DNA of 40,653 nucleotides from Lachnospiraceae bacterium (GTDB lineage: Bacteria; Bacillota; Clostridia; Lachnospirales; Lachnospiraceae), in assembly GCA_024403235.1 (NCBI GenBank), contig JAKSSF010000019.1, forward strand, positions 1 to 40,653, in the 5' to 3' direction. The notes under the pieces were generated by a model that had not been told where the DNA came from, did not search any database, and worked only from the letters and a program-made list of their open reading frames with translations. This document shows, piece by piece, positions 40,636 to 40,653 of this stretch. Each line of letters opens with the position of its first letter. Positions within the stretch are counted from its first letter, which is position 1. Made by a program: the position numbers and the translations under genes.

Positions 40636-40653
40636 TTATCTGCCATGTTTCAT

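Noticed and set aside
1..40653. tRNA or rRNA genes
   Set aside because: Looked for clover-leaf patterns with GGTTCGA-type T arms and conserved rRNA words; found none apart from the T-box leader. A tRNAscan or Rfam run would settle it.

Overview
The window looks like a chromosomal segment of a motile, low-to-moderate G+C Firmicute of the Lachnospiraceae (Roseburia / Agathobacter / Eubacterium rectale-like). The evidence is the flgM-flgN-flgK-flgK-flgL-fliW-csrA gene order, a sigma-28 type promoter before flgM, a T-box in front of pheST, strong AGGAGG ribosome binding sites, several clostridial-only protein families (DUF4177, DUF6472-like, LacX-type epimerase) and a Maff2-type conjugative-element remnant at the right edge. 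This placement is inferred from gene content, not from a marker gene. Most genes are on the minus strand.

Layout, left to right. (1) 1-7221: late flagellar operon read right to left from a sigma-28 promoter: flgM, flgN, two adjacent flgK paralogues, a terminator, then flgL, fliW and csrA (csrA is cut by the window edge). A cluster of three inverted repeats lies between flgL and fliW. (2) 7285-9943: cysK with its own sigma-A promoter and a perfect palindrome at the expected transcription start; then a soluble chemoreceptor followed by mscL. (3) 10054-14531: a larC - pqqD-like - HerA-like ATPase operon, divergent from an aldose-epimerase-like gene through a two-fold symmetric promoter region. 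(4) 14576-17122: a tight seven-gene operon of small proteins (DUF6472-like, DUF4177, two unknowns, NUDIX, GNAT, sce7726-like nuclease fold). (5) 17178-18151: a two-gene AT-rich cassette with its own promoter and terminator, coding for a JAB/MPN-like protein and a 93-residue partner. (6) 18175-24496: a membrane protein of unknown function, a phosphoribosyltransferase-fold protein with a degenerate PRPP loop, and pheS-pheT under a Phe-specific T-box. (7) 24517-30976: an ORF broken by one in-frame stop, then a tightly spaced operon of cysteine hydrolase, an extended RecQ, and a 1014-residue WYL-like / SF1 helicase / PD-(D/E)XK fusion. (8) 31081-37429: three lipoproteins, a YgjP-type metallopeptidase and a cyclophilin-like protein, with a 4 x 10 bp direct repeat array between convergent genes. 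(9) 37513-40110: a macro-domain protein, a VWA protein and a PNPOx-like protein. (10) 40198-40635: remains of an integrative conjugative element.

The flagellar part is internally coherent: FlgM is the anti-sigma-28 factor and is itself made from a sigma-28 promoter, FlgN is the export chaperone for FlgK and FlgL, and FliW and CsrA adjust flagellin translation. The strongest candidates for something not well described are the RecQ + WYL-SF1-nuclease operon, the JAB-like two-gene cassette, and the macro + VWA pair. All functional statements come from reading motifs by eye; no database search or structure prediction was run.
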